A DNA stretch of 64,000 bases, taken from assembly GCA_010909165.1 (NCBI GenBank), contig VJWM01000119.1:372001-436000 (forward strand). Direction: 5' to 3'. The DNA comes from Anthoceros angustus. Taxonomy: Eukaryota > Streptophyta > Anthocerotopsida > Anthocerotales > Anthocerotaceae. Position 1 is the first letter of the stretch. Each line of letters starts with the position of its first letter. Shown one piece after another: positions 23,661 to 34,940 of the stretch. Below the pieces are notes generated by a model. The model did no database searches and was not told where the DNA came from. It saw only the letters and a program-made list of their open reading frames with translations. A program made the position numbers and the translations under genes.

Positions 23661-24125
23661 ATAAAAGTCTATATCCTTGGCCTATGGCGAAGGAACTTCA
23701 GCCAAGATGCATGACAACTTGTTAAGTTTTTCCACATTCCTTGGTCTTTGGGAAGGTGGGTATGAAATAAATGTCTATATATGCAAGAAGAAGTAGCTTG
23801 CGGCACCAACCGCCTCTTTCCTTCGCGTATGGCAAGGTTTTCCATCAATCGGGGACAAACGTCATATGCCTTTCCCGAAGGAACCTTTTCTACAATGCAT
23901 GTCAAGTTCTTCTCCGGGTGTTTCCGCCTCTCCCCTTGGTCTTGGCAAACTGTCGAACAACATGTTGGTTTCTCCCATTCCTCCTGCATGTATAGGCATA
24001 TATTTCATATATGTGTCTATGTCTGTATTGCATATTTTCGCATGTGACATGTTATGTACATGAATGATTGAAAACCCTCCTTGGCCTTTGGTAGAAGTTC
24101 TTACAGTTGTTCCATGCAGCCCGGA

Positions 24126-24158
24126 CAAAGTTCCTTGGCCTATGGCGAAGGAACTTTG
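24126..24158. repeat. 11-bp-arm hairpin, first of three
   Basis: CAAAGTTCCTT and AAGGAACTTTG flank an 11-base spacer. The same structure recurs at 24413-24445 and 24679-24711. Confidence 0.75.
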
Positions 24159-24369
24159 GCAGATGCATGAACAACTTGCCTCCTTTTTTCCCCAAGTTCT
24201 TCATGTGACATGTTATGTACATGAATGATTGAAAACCCTCCTTGGCCTTTGGTACAAGTGAGACGGCATGCCTTGGTCTTTGAAAGGAAGTTAAATAACA
24301 AAAGTCTATATATCTTTGGAAGAGGGTGAACTTTTTGATGGTGCAAAAGTTGGCTTCCGATTTTCCCAA

Positions 24370-24399
24370 GGAACAACTTGCGACATGGCAAGTTGTTCC
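24370..24399. repeat. 12-bp-arm hairpin, first of two
   Basis: GGAACAACTTGC, loop GACATG, GCAAGTTGTTCC. Recurs at 24644-24673. Confidence 0.75.
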
Positions 24400-24934
24400 A
24401 TGCACTTTCGGACAAAGTTCCTTGGCCTATGGCGAAGGAACTTTGGCAGATGCATCAAACCTCCTTTTCCAAGTTTCTTTCGCATGTGACATGTTACATG
24501 AATGATTGAAAACCCTCCTTGGCCTTTGGTACAAGTGAGACGGCATGCCTTGGTCTTTGAAAGGAAGTTAAATAACAAAAGTCTATATGGAAGAGGAGAA
24601 CTTTGTACATGATGGTGCAAAAGTTGGCTTCCGATTTTCCCAAGGAACAACTTGCGACATGGCAAGTTGTTCCATGGACAAAGTTCCTTGGCCTATGGCG
24701 AAGGAACTTTGGCGAGATAAACACCTCCTTTTTTCCCCGATGTTTCTTTCCCATATGACATGTTATTTACATGAATGATTGAAAACCTCCTTGGCCTTTG
24801 GTAGTGACCCATGCCTTGGTCTTTGAAAGTGAGGGGATCGGTGGTGTATAAATCACGTGGAATAGCGAATGTATGGGGAGGCGGTAACTGCGAAGTAGTT
24901 GGCTACATACATGGCGATTTGTTGTGAGGGGTGC

Positions 24935-25515
24935 GATTCGAGAGAAGCGGCATGGAACGGCAGCGGCACACCCGTCCGTCGATTGGATCGACGGCGGTGA
25001 GCGTTGGGATGCGGTCCGATCATGGTGAGATTGGAAGAACAAACACACATACCAAGGGCAAGGAAGCGGCCGACGAAGAATGGCGGAAGGCGGAGACATC
25101 GAGATCGGCCGGCAGGTGCATAGAACGGGTAGTGGCGGCGCAACCCTGCGTGTTGCCAATGGTGTGCGGTGATTATGCGTGCGTGGACACCTCGATTTCT
25201 TGTACACGGGGTGTAGGGTGTGCATGAGAGAGGCGGCATGGAACGGCGGCACACCCGTCCGGTTGGATCCCCACAGGCGGTGAGCGTTGGGATGCGGTCC
25301 GATCATGGTGAGATTGGAAGAACAAACTTGCACATACCAAGGCAAGAGAAGGAGGAAGCGGCCGAAGAATGGCGGAAGGGCGGAGACATCGGACGGCGGC
25401 GGTGGTGCATAGAACGGGTAGTGGCGGCGCCATGGCGGCCCGGTGTTGTTCGGGCCAATGGTGTGCGTGATTATCGTGCGTGGACACCTCCGTTTTCTTG
25501 TACACGGGGTGTAGG
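24935..25515. repeat. tandem duplication of about 285 bp
   Basis: GGTGAGCGTTGGGATGCGGT occurs at 24996 and 25277, and matching flanks run through AGAACGGGTAGTGGCGGCG. Minus-strand frames in both copies give similar short Pro/His-rich peptides with no known match. Confidence 0.7.
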
Positions 25516-25790
25516 GTGTGATTATGCGGCGGGGCGGCGACTTCTTACACGCAAGTGTGATGGATGGAGAGGGAAAGAGCTGCGTGCAGTGCGCGTGCTC
25601 GGCCGATGGCGGCGGCGGTGGCAGCTGCTTTTGCTGCACATCCTTGGAATGGAAGCGGAGGAGTTTGCCTCGCGGTGGCTAGTGGAAGCGCCGAGGAGGT
25701 GGTGCGGAATGCGGGAGGACTTTCAGTGCGACGATAACACAGTAGAGAGAAAGGGACGGTTGTCGTCCGGTAGTGCCGTCTTGAGGAGGT

Positions 25791-27819
25791 GAAGATCCGG
25801 TGGACAAAGGGCAAGGCGGGGCGGGGCGGTGGCCAGCGGCATGGCCGTTGTGGAGCAGGCGGAGGAGGAGGAGGCTTGGAGTGGCATGGATGACGGGAGG
25901 GCGTTGGAGGCGGTGTCGGAGGTGCGGCGAGGGAAGGGTCTAGGAAAACCTACACGTTCTTGTTGCTATTTTGCTTGCTATGCGATCACGTTATGAGCTT
26001 GCCATGGTGTGCGATGAGTGGCAATGGTAATATCTGGCGGTGGCGGCGGGGGGCACTGCCTCCCCATGGCGAGGCGGAAACCCCAAATAATGGAAACCCC
26101 AAATCATGATTGTGAATAGTGATGTGTTTTGGGCGATCAGTATACGCTCACTAGTGTCATGTGAAGAGGACAGAGTTGGCGGTTAAGGACACGAACATAA
26201 GGAGGCGAAAAGGGTTGACAAAGCCGAGAGACAAAATTTTATGGTTGCCATCCGGTCTGCGATCGAGCGGGGTGGTGGACAATTGGAGTTCATGATCGGC
26301 GGTGGCGGCGGGCCGCACGGCACTGCACGCCATTTGCAGACACTGCATGCAGGGCAAATTCGGGGGACCGTTAAATGGGCGGCCCGAATCGGGCCATGGC
26401 AGCCAGAGACAACGGCAGACCTCTTTGCGAAATAGGAACCCCAGGTTGCGAGGACACGCGGAGTCGCCAACGTCGACACCGAGGCAGCCAGCCAGGAAGT
26501 GCATCGCAATTGGAAAGTAGGGAGCGTAGAAGGGCGCGGAAGGGGGGGAGTGAAGAAAAAAGGGCACCTCGGGCGTGGAAGGCGGCGATGCGGAGGAGGC
26601 GGATCGCGGTGGTGGCAACAGCGGGGAGGCGGGGCGGCGGGCCGAGCCATGGTGGAGGCCACGCTCCCTATTCCGCTGCCGGCGATGGCGGTGGCGAGCA
26701 TTGGGGCGGGGCGCCATGGCGGCAGCGGCGAGAGGCGGCGCGGCGAGGGGAGGCGGGGCGGGGAGCACTCTGCCTCCCCATGGAGAAGGAGGCGGGGGAT
26801 GGCGCCTCCCGGCGATGGCGGCGGCAGTGCGGGGCCCCATCTTGAGGCGGGGCGGGGGGCATGCCCTCCCCATGGCGATGGAGGCAGGCGGGGAGGGCAG
26901 TCGCCTCCGCCCTCAAGGAAAGGGGCTGGCCTCCCGGCCATGGCGGCGGCAGCGGCGGGCGGGGAGCACTGCCTCCCCATGGAGAAGGAGGCGGGGCGGG
27001 GCGCCTCCCCGCCGATGGCGGCGGTGCAGGCCCAGGCGGCAGGCGCGGGGAGGCATGCCTCCCCATGGCGAGGCGGGGCGGGGAGGCGGGGCGCCTCAGC
27101 CCTCGAAGGAAAGGGGCTGGCCTCCCCTCGCGATAGTGGCGGCAGAGGCGGCGGGGCGGGCGGGCGGGGGGCACTCGCCTCCCCATGGCGATGGCGGGGA
27201 GGCGGGGCGCCTCGCCTCTCGAGCAGGGGCGGGGAGGCACTGCCTCCCCATGGCGGAGACGGAGGCGGGGGCGATGAGGCGGGGCGGAGGCGAGGCGCCC
27301 GCCCTCGAACGGGGGCTGGCCTCCCCATGGCGGCGGAGGCAGCAGGCGCGGGCGGCGGGACGGGAGGAGGCACTCGCCTCCCCATGGCGAGGCGGGGCGG
27401 GGAGGAGGCGGGGCGCCTCGCCCTCGAACGGGGCAGGGCCTCCCCAGCGAGGCAGGCAGCGGGGCGGCAGGGACAGCGGGGAGGAGGCACTGCCTCCCCA
27501 TGGCGATGGAGGCGGGGGAGGCGGGGCGCCTCGCCTCTCGAAAGGGTGGCCTCCCGGCGATGGTGGCGGCGGGAGGCGGGGGACCCAGCGAAGGCGCGGG
27601 GAGGGCGCCCGCCTCCCCATGGTGATGGAGGTGGCGGTGGGCTCGGCGGAGCTGCGGAGGAGGCAGAGGCGGGTTGCCCTCCCCACGCGATGGCGGGGCG
27701 CCCGCCGCCGAGGCCGAGGGGAGGCGGGGAGCATGGCGCGCCGAGGAAGGCAACCCCGCCTTTGGGGCGGGGTCGTTGAGGGCAGCGAGGAGGCGATTGC
27801 CGCCGCCGCCGCCGGCCGA
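25791..27819 (+). repeat. 2.03-kb tandem duplication, copy 1
   Basis: Starts GAGGTGAAGATCCGGTGGAC, contains GTCTAGGAAAACCTACACG and AAACCCCAAATAATGGAAAC, then a long GC-rich minisatellite, and ends with CAACCCCGCCTTTGGGG. Copy 2 begins at 27820 with the same words in order. Confidence 0.8.
26560..27640 (+). repeat. GC-rich minisatellite around CTCCCCATGGCGATGG
   Basis: Irregular units of about 100-150 bp, each with a core GCCTCCCCATGG followed by GGCGGGG and GCGCCTCG words. Short palindromes (GGGGAGGCACTGCCTCCCC, CCATGG) recur in each unit. Very long overlapping open frames on both strands are compositional and not called as genes. Confidence 0.75.
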
Positions 27820-29790
27820 GGAGGTGAAGATCCGGTGGACAAAGGGCAAGGAAGCGGGCAGAGGCGGGGGCGGGGATGGCGGTGGGAGCGGAGGCGGAGG
27901 AGGAGGAGGCTTGGGTGGCATGGATGACGGGAGGACGTTGGAGGCGGTGTCGGAGGTGCGACGCGAGGAAGGGTCTAGGAAAACCTACACGCTTGTTGCT
28001 ATTTTGCTTGCTATGCGATCAGTTATGAGCTTGCCATGGTGTGTGAGTGGCAATGGTAGTAATATCTGGCGGTGGCGGTGGCGGAGGCGGCGCCATGGCG
28101 GCAGGCGGAAACCCCAAATAATGGAAACCCCAAATCATGATTGTGAATAGTGATGTGTTTTGGGCGAGTATACGCCCACCGCGAGTGTCATGAAGAGGGA
28201 GTTGGCGGTTATGACACGAACATAAGGAGGGTTGACAAAGCTGAGAGACAAAATTTTATGGTTGCCATCCTGCCGCAGCCGAGGGTGGTGGACAATTGGA
28301 GTTCATGATCGGCGGTGGCGGTGCACGCAGACTACCGCACGCCATTTGCAGACATCGCATGCAAATTGGGGACGATGGCGGCCCGACCGGGCCATGGCGA
28401 CCAGAGACAACGGAACCTCTTTGAAATAGGAACCCGGTTGCGAGGACACGGAGTCGCCAACGTCGACACCGAGGCAGCCGGAAGTGCATCGCAATTGGAA
28501 AGTAGGGAGCGAGGCGAAGGGGAGTGAAGAAAAAGGGCACCTCGGGCGTGGAAGGGCTAAACGATGAGGAGGCGGATCGCGGTGGCGGCAAGCGGGGAGG
28601 CGGAGGCGACGCGACGCGGAGCCATGGTGGAGGCCACGCTATTCTGCCGCCGACGATGGCGGTGGCGGCATTGAGGAGCGCCATGGCGGCAGAGAGGGGC
28701 GCGGCGCGGCGAGGGGGGGGAGGGCACTCTGCCTCCCCATGGAGAAGGAGGCGGGGCGGATGAGGCGCCCGGCGATGGAGGCGGCAGGCAGCGGGGCCCC
28801 ATGCAGGGCGGGGAGGGGCGGCGCCTCCCCATGGCGATGGAGACGGAGGCGGAGGGCGAGCGCCCGCCTCAAGGAAAGGGGCGGCGGCGCCTCCCCGCCA
28901 TGGAGGCGGCATGGCGGCGGGGAGGGCACGCCTCCCCATGGAGAAGGCGGGGGCGGGGGAGGCGCCTCCCCCGATGGAGGCGGAGCGGCAGTGCGGGGCC
29001 CTGCAGGGGCGCAGCGGGGAGGGCATGCCCTCCCCATGGCGGCGGAGGCGGGCGGGAGGGCGAGGCGGCGGGAGGCGGAAGGGGCAGCCTCCCCATGGTG
29101 ATGGCGGCGCGGCGGGGCTGTGCGGCGGGAGGGAGACTGCCTCCCCATGGCGATGGAGGCGGGAGGCGGGGCGCCCGCCTCTCGAACGGCGCGGGCCTCC
29201 CCCGATGGTGGCGGCAGGGGCCCCAGCAGCAGTGGGGAGGGCACTGCCTCCCCATGGCGATGGAGGCGGGGCGGAGGCAGGCGCCCGCCTCTCGAGCAGG
29301 GGCAGCCTCCCCTCGGCGGAGGCGCAGGCCCGCGGCGGCGGGACGGGAGGCCTCCCCATGGCGATGGAGGCGGGGAGGCGGCGCCCTCCTCGAACGGGCG
29401 GGCTGTGGCCTCTCAGCGATGGAGGCAGGCGCGGGCGGGGCGAGGAGGGGAGGGCACTCGCCTCCCCATGGCGAGGCGGGGCGGGAGGCGAGGCGCCCGC
29501 CTCGAAGGAAAGGGGCAGGCCTCCCCTCGATGGAGGCGGCGGTGGGAGCGGGGACCCAGGCGGGCGGGCGGGGAGGGCACTCCCCATGGTGATGGAGGTG
29601 TGGCTCGAGCGGAGGAGCTGGAGGAGACGGGGGGTTGCCTCCCCAGCGCGATGGCGGGGAGGAGGCACTCGCCTCTCGAGCGGAGGAGGCGGAGGCGGAG
29701 CATGGCGCCGAGGAGGAAGGCAACCCCGCCTTTGGGGACGGCGGGTCGTTGAGGACGCGAAGGAGGCGATTGCCGCCGCGCCGCCGCCGA
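27820..29790 (+). repeat. 2.03-kb tandem duplication, copy 2
   Basis: Second copy of 25791-27819, including its own GC-rich minisatellite at 28580-29660. It differs from copy 1 mainly by loss of short GC words. Confidence 0.8.
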
Positions 29791-30560
29791 GCCGAGGGGA
29801 GGAGGGATGGCGCAGTGCCTCACGCCGCGCCCGAGCCGGAGGCCGAGCTCGGCATGGCGCGGTGCCATGTCTGCCGCCGCCATGCCCGAGCCGGAGGTGG
29901 AGCATGGTGGCGGCATCGCGATGTTGCCGCCGAGACCGAGGCCGACGGAGCCTAGCGATGGCGGAACGAGGCGGGGATGAAGCGGCCGTCTTTGGGAGCG
30001 GAGGAGGCGATTGCCGCCGCCGAGCCGGAGGCGGGTTGCCCTCCCCAGCGATGGCGGCAGGGGCGGCGGGGCGGGCGAGGCGCCTCCGGTTGAGAAAAGC
30101 GTTTATGGGAGGAATAACCAGTTCCATCGGTGGAGCATCTCGGCGTGGGCGGAAGCGCGGATTAAGAGGCTCGGGAGGCGAGGCTGCGGAGGAGGCGGGG
30201 CGGCTGCCGCGAGCTCACGCAGCGGTGGAGGGAGCATCGGCGGCACCGTGGGAGGAGGAGGAGGAGGAGGAGCAGCGGCGGCGGTGGCGGAGGCGGAGGC
30301 CATGTCGGAAGAAGAAGGAGGCGGAGTGCGGCTCCAACTCGCGGAGGCGAGCACAAGGGGAGGCGCGACTACGAGAGTCGGACACGGTGTCGGAGTGGAA
30401 GCCCGGCGGGTGCCTCCGACGCCCAATCCCGGACGCTGCGGAGGAGGCGACCAGCGGCGGAGGAGGCGATGAACCGCGGAATGCTCGGCCGTCGAGGCCA
30501 TGGAGGGCACAATTAAGGTTCTCCGGCAGATGATGAAGCGCATGGAGGACGAGGGGAAGT
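29791..30560 (+). other. GC-rich right end of the array
   Basis: GAGGCGG-rich sequence with long open frames on both strands. A short plus-strand ORF at 30500-30562 (MEGTIKVLRQMMKRMEDEGK) looks protein-like but has a stop just upstream in frame. I do not call it a gene. Confidence 0.4.
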
Positions 30561-30899
30561 AGGCGGCGTCGTCATCCCTTGTGCTCAGAGTTGCATCACC
30601 AGCGCTGTTAGGTTTTTTGCATAGGGGGCCGAAGCATGCGCCTTAGGAGGCCGCGGTAGGAGATAGGGTTGGATGCTAGCTGTGCAATTTTGCGATGTGT
30701 GCAGTGGACATCCTTTTTTGATCAATGCAATGGCAGCCCTTCGCTGAAAATTTCGGCGCTTTGCACGGCGCCTATCCGTTCTTGGCGAGGTTGTTGGGTA
30801 GGCGGCGGTGGTGGTGTGGGTTCTTGCCGGCTTACTAATTCGCGGGTGGAAGAAAGCAGTGAGAGCAAGTCAAGTCGGTTGAGCCGGATCATGAGTTTT
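30561..30899. other. no gene recognised
   Basis: Less GC-rich transition between the array and the PPR remnant. No conserved frame. Confidence 0.4.
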
Positions 30900-32560
30900 G
30901 AAGACCACCGATGCATCTGGCGTTGAATGTGGTTGTAGAAAATGGGAAGGACTTTCAAAGTGGGGTGTGTTTGTGGACCGAACCTTGTGGATGGGGGTTT
31001 TGCGAGCCGCTCGCTCATCTAACATGAAAGGCAATGATCAGCAAGGCGTCGAGAGGTGCATCAAAGCCACCCTTACAGGGAAGGAAGCCGGTGCAAGAGG
31101 ATGTGTTAGCTGCCACATAGGTGGGGAACGATGTGGCGAGGAGGAATGGCTGACCCTAACAGGATGACCGTTGTTTGAGTCCCGCAGGCTTGTGCGAATG
31201 TACGCACCCTAGGTGCGGAGAAGGGGAGACGGCTGCATCTGCAGGTGACGAAAAGAGACTGGATAGCGATGTGTTTGTGCCCACCACTGTGGTGAATATG
31301 TATGCCAAGTGTGGGAGAATGGAGGACGCTTAGGGAGTGACGTTGTCGCGAAGAGAAATTATGGCGGGAATTCTCTCGTGACACCTCACTGTGGTGGGAT
31401 GAAAGGCAAAATCCGCGTGTGAGATAGATAGGGCAAGCAGGCCATCCACCTATACCATTCGATGCGCAGTGGAGTGCACACGCAAATGCCCATGTGTTTG
31501 TGGGAGGTGGGCGGAGTGTGCAAGGGCATCCGATAAGAAAATGGGTACTAGGGCATGCAGTTTATTACTTGATGCGGACAGGTTTACATGCGACTTAAAG
31601 TGTGGTGAACATGTATGGAATGTGTGGCGATTGGGGGCGGACAATCGAATGGCAGCCTACACGGAAGAAAGTGGTGACATGAACGCTTTCATAGCACCAT
31701 AACTGAGGAAGGTATGGGGCGAATACCACAGGCTACAACCACCGGAGCCATGGGTGTCCCATGCATGATGACATGTGTGGCACTTGGTGGGTTGTGCGTG
31801 TGGGCCGCCTCTGGAGAAGGGCGGCTCCATCTGACGAGGAAAAGAGAGCATGAAGACCATGTATACGTGCCAAAGCAGTTTGGTGGATATGTATGCCAAG
31901 TGTGGCGAGAATGGAGGACGTCGACATCGACGTTGTCGCCAGGAAACATGGTGGCAACAATTTTAGTGGTGGCCCCTCACTGTGGAGGAATGAAAAGCCA
32001 AAATGTGCTTGTAACCAGGGGAGAGGACAATCAGGCCATACAGCTGTTACAACGGACGTGGAGGTCGAGTGCAAACCCACATGCCCATATGTTTGAGGAA
32101 GGTCTTCAGGCTGGTGGAAGGGAATGCGATATGAAATCTGGGCAGCAGGTGCTTGCTGCTTTGTTAGGTAGTGGCGTGGAACCAGATTCCCATGTGTCTA
32201 CCGTCGGTGAACATATATTGAAAGTGTGGCGTAATGGAGGAATGACAACCAAGAGCGTAATAATGTGGTGACATGGATCGCTTTGATTGCGACATATTCT
32301 CGTGAAGGTGAGGGGTAGACAACCGTGCATCATCGATGGTATGCAAGATGAAGCCATGGTATACGTAATTGCATGATGCCAGGTGCCTCGCATGCTTGCG
32401 CGAGTGTAGGCACCCGGCTCGGAGAAGGGGAGCCGACCACGGTGTCAGAAAAGAGGACATGATGGCAATGTGTTTGTGCCGACCATTGTGGTGAATATGT
32501 ATGCCAAGGGTGGCGATTGGAGGATCGATGAGTGTTTCATAGACTTGGTCGAGGATGTGG
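30900..32560 (+). pseudogene. decayed PLS-type pentatricopeptide-repeat (PPR) gene
   Basis: Five diverged copies of the motif encoding NMYAKCGRMEDA lie at about 31291, 31604, 31881, 32208 and 32490. The mean spacing of about 300 bp is what one PLS triplet (about 102 residues) gives. The clearest unit (31181-31335) reads GAEKGRRLHLQVTK, then SDVFVPTTVVNMYAKCGRME in frame, the classic plant PLS-class pattern. Such proteins bind organelle RNA, often for editing. Stops and frameshifts separate all units and no start, signal peptide or E/DYW tail is visible, so this is dead sequence. It lies inside the large TIR-bounded insertion, either captured or present before it. Confidence 0.75.
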
Positions 32561-33198
32561 TTACCTAGACTTGCATAATAGGAGGGAATTCACCACCGTG
32601 TGTGCGTGTGACCCTTCATGTATACCGTGATATGGAAGAATAAGGCATGGGTCTACCCACCGGTCACCCATCCCTCTTCCATCGTGGAGGTGGATCTCGC
32701 TAGAACGTGTTTCGGGCAACGCGTGTACCCTAAACCCTACAAACAAGAATCCATTGTCCCTAGATAAGAAGACACGGACACGCCCGCGAGCGTGTGCAGG
32801 GTTCGCAAATGATGGCCGTGCCGTCGGCCTCGGCCGTCATTGCCTTGCAAGCCCATGGCCGGGGCTGACGAAGGGTTTGGCAACCAGATTGGTGCGGCCT
32901 GCGCGGCGGGCGGGTTAGGGTTTGCCGGGCATGGGATAGCATCGAAGAAAACTTAATGGCAGGAGGAAGTGTAGAAAACTTGAAAACATAGTTTCCCGGT
33001 CCCGGCTCTTTGTTTTCAAAGTTGGAAGGACAAAACATTTAAACCAAACTTAGGGTTTGGGGACCTAAAAGTGTGTGTCCCTTTGGTGCTTGGCGCTCTT
33101 GGTTAGGGCGCCAAAGCGGCCATGTGGGCATGTGCTCAAAAAGAAACCGTCTTTGGAATGTAGGGTATATTCCTCAACATCCCCACGCCTTGCATGGG
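32561..33198. other. right inner flank of the insertion, no gene
   Basis: Single-copy sequence with no conserved frame. It carries words such as GGCGCC and CCAAAG that resemble the subterminal part of the left end (3590-3610). Confidence 0.4.
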
Positions 33199-33250
33199 TT
33201 TCGCGAAAAAAAAAATGTCCCATCCCCTCTGTCCCCTTTGGTATGCCATA
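33199..33250 (-). repeat. right terminal inverted repeat
   Basis: Reverse complement of the left end; its outer end is GGTATGCCATA, directly followed by CATCCA (33251-33256). Confidence 0.7.
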
Positions 33251-33645
33251 CATCCATAGCACTAAAGTATAATAATTTCCCACTTTCACTTTATATTTAC
33301 AGCTGAGCTACTCAACTCATTCACCTATATATTGAAGAAAGAAAATAATTATAAAAACATTAAGATCTATTTAAATTATTATATACCTATATTTTGGTAG
33401 TTGATTACAAAGTAATAATCAACCAAAGTTTCCCAATATTTTATATAGCCACTCTAAAGGATTAGTCATCAAAAGTATTTGCTAGTCCAGGAATTGCTAG
33501 TCTAGGAAATAGGGCTTCTAGGGACTATTTGTCCCTTATTTGCACTTATTCGTTCTCCTAATATGAAGTGGTTCGCACTAAAAAGATCAAAAGTATATAA
33601 GATCAAAGATCAATGGACCACTCTTGTAGACTGCCGCTTGCAATC
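33251..33645. other. AT-rich intergenic DNA
   Basis: No reading frame of note. Confidence 0.5.
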
Positions 33646-33858
33646 AGTGATGTAGATTAGCATAGCTCTATGTTGCTTTAGTTGTCTCTTTTTGGGAGGC
33701 TTGCTCCCTCCTCATCAGTGATGTAGATTAGCATAGCTCTCTGTTGCTTTAGTTGTCTCTTTTTGGGAGGCTTGCTCCCTCCTCATCAGTGATGTAGATT
33801 AGCATAGCTCTCTGTTGCTTTAGTTGTCTCTTTTTGGGAGGCTTGCTCCCTCCTCTCA
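33646..33858. repeat. 71-bp tandem repeat, three copies
   Basis: Units start AGTGATGTAGATTAGCATAG at 33646, 33717 and 33788, an exact 71-bp period with almost no differences, so recent or homogenised. Confidence 0.9.
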
Positions 33859-33967
33859 GGCTTCTAGAAGAGTGTTTTCTTATTTGAGCTATAGTAAGAT
33901 CCACGAGATATTCAACAACAAAAAAAATTTATGTAAGGAGCAATCTTGTGTTACTGCTCCTCTAAAT

Positions 33968-34240
33968 TCAAAGCATCCATTCAACATTTATACTTGCCCT
34001 AGGCTGCGCGATACATGTAGTATACGTACAAATATATAATTGTTGCACACAGTTGATTCGTTGAACATCGAAGCTCCTATTTAAACTTGCTTAGCAAAAT
34101 TGTTGTAGGGGTAGCCTAGGAGAGGCTACCCCTAAGACGCATGCACGTCCCTCTAAAATCCAGAGCTGCGATCTTGTCCAGCTCGTCGCCCATGATATAT
34201 ACTTGGCAATCTTGTCATCCTGCCATTATGCCATCTTGGC
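33968..34240 (-). pseudogene. 3' fragment of an F-box gene
   Basis: The minus strand reads YIMGDELDKIAALDFRG, matching the DELDKIAAVD tail motif of the F-box pseudogene at 2132-3121. The downstream part matches that gene's 3' untranslated region. Only the last few dozen codons are present. An inserted 12-bp-arm hairpin (34106-34134) interrupts it. Confidence 0.6.
34106..34134. repeat. 12-bp-arm hairpin
   Basis: TAGGGGTAGCCT, loop AGGAG, AGGCTACCCCTA. Sits inside the F-box fragment. Confidence 0.75.
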
Positions 34241-34433
34241 AATCTTGCTCGTCCTATGTTCTTTGTGGACCAATCGGGAATGTCGACAGCATGCTTTCAG
34301 ACTAAAACAATCCAGCATAATATGTAGGCTAAACAACACAAATTAAGCATGCGCATGGCACAAGCAACAAACAAGTAGGCTGCATGTAATCTAAAAATAG
34401 GAGCATGAAATCAAAGAACACACGCAAATTCTC

Positions 34434-34940
34434 TTCAACTGGCAGCCAATTAGTCTGCTAAATGCGCTGTACAAACTAATTATCAAGACTTTGTTTAATC
34501 GTATTCAGTCTGAAATGCATGGGTGGATAGGGTCAGGTCACCGGGGGTTCATCAAGCGCAGATGTATTTTAGACAGTCTTCTCTTGGTGAGGGAAGCCAA
34601 ATGGTGGATATCTCAACAATGCACTCCTACCATTCTCATATCTCTGGATTTCGAGAAGGCTTATGATGCGGTTGAGTGGCCTTTCTTGTCTAGGTTTCTT
34701 CATCAGTTCGGCTTTGGTCCCAACTTTTGCAGATGGGTCTCCATTACGTCGCAAGATGTGGGGGCTAGGGTTGCAGTTAATGGTGACATTACCTCGAGGT
34801 TTCCAATTGGTAGGTCCGTTCGCCAACGCTGCCCTCTTGCCCCAGCCCTGTTCACCATTATCACTGATTTTCTTATGTGGAAAAGGAAATGCTGTAAGCG
34901 CCAAATTGCGGCAACTCTGTGGGACTTCCAAATGTCATAA
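34434..34940 (+). pseudogene. LINE (non-LTR) reverse transcriptase fragment
   Basis: In frame from 34434: FNWQPISLLNALYKLIIK, then a linker, then LISLDFEKAYDAVEWPFL with the first catalytic Asp of the polymerase palm, then SVRQRCPLAPALF, the usual RQGCPLSP block with Gly changed to Arg. The YADD block, endonuclease and RNase H parts are absent. This is a 5'- and 3'-truncated remnant of a plant LINE. Confidence 0.8.

Larger units (their letters stand above)
24047..24820. repeat. array of diverged units of about 160-280 bp with hairpins
   Basis: TGAATGATTGAAAACC occurs at about 24061, 24221, 24500 and 24770. The hairpin words described separately occur in three of the intervals. Flanked by a related single unit at about 23670. 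Confidence 0.75.
3486..33250. mobile_element. putative giant TIR-bounded insertion (about 29.8 kb)
   Basis: Both ends carry the same sequence in inverted orientation, starting TATGGCATACCAAAG and running into an oligo-T tract (3486-3539 and 33250-33199, roughly 46 of 52 bases alike). CATCCA sits immediately outside each end in direct orientation, as expected of a 6-bp target-site duplication. A TA dinucleotide duplication with the TIR starting TGGCATACC is an alternative reading. The interior has no recognisable transposase. It holds nested tandem repeats, GC-rich blocks, a decayed HECT-like reading frame and a decayed PPR gene. It may be a non-autonomous or dead element; two separate small elements in opposite orientation are a less likely explanation. 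Confidence 0.55.

Noticed and set aside
26183-30533. Open frames of 400-620 codons on both strands
   Set aside because: GC-rich minisatellite with few stop codons; the translation is the repeat unit in every frame and both strands are equally open.
3486-33250. Polinton/Maverick identity for the large insertion, based on the 6-bp duplication
   Set aside because: No polymerase B, integrase, protease or capsid-like frame seen and the terminal repeats are only about 50 bp.
33646-33858. CRISPR-like array
   Set aside because: The 71-bp units are directly adjacent without unique spacers, in a plant nuclear context; it is a plain tandem repeat.
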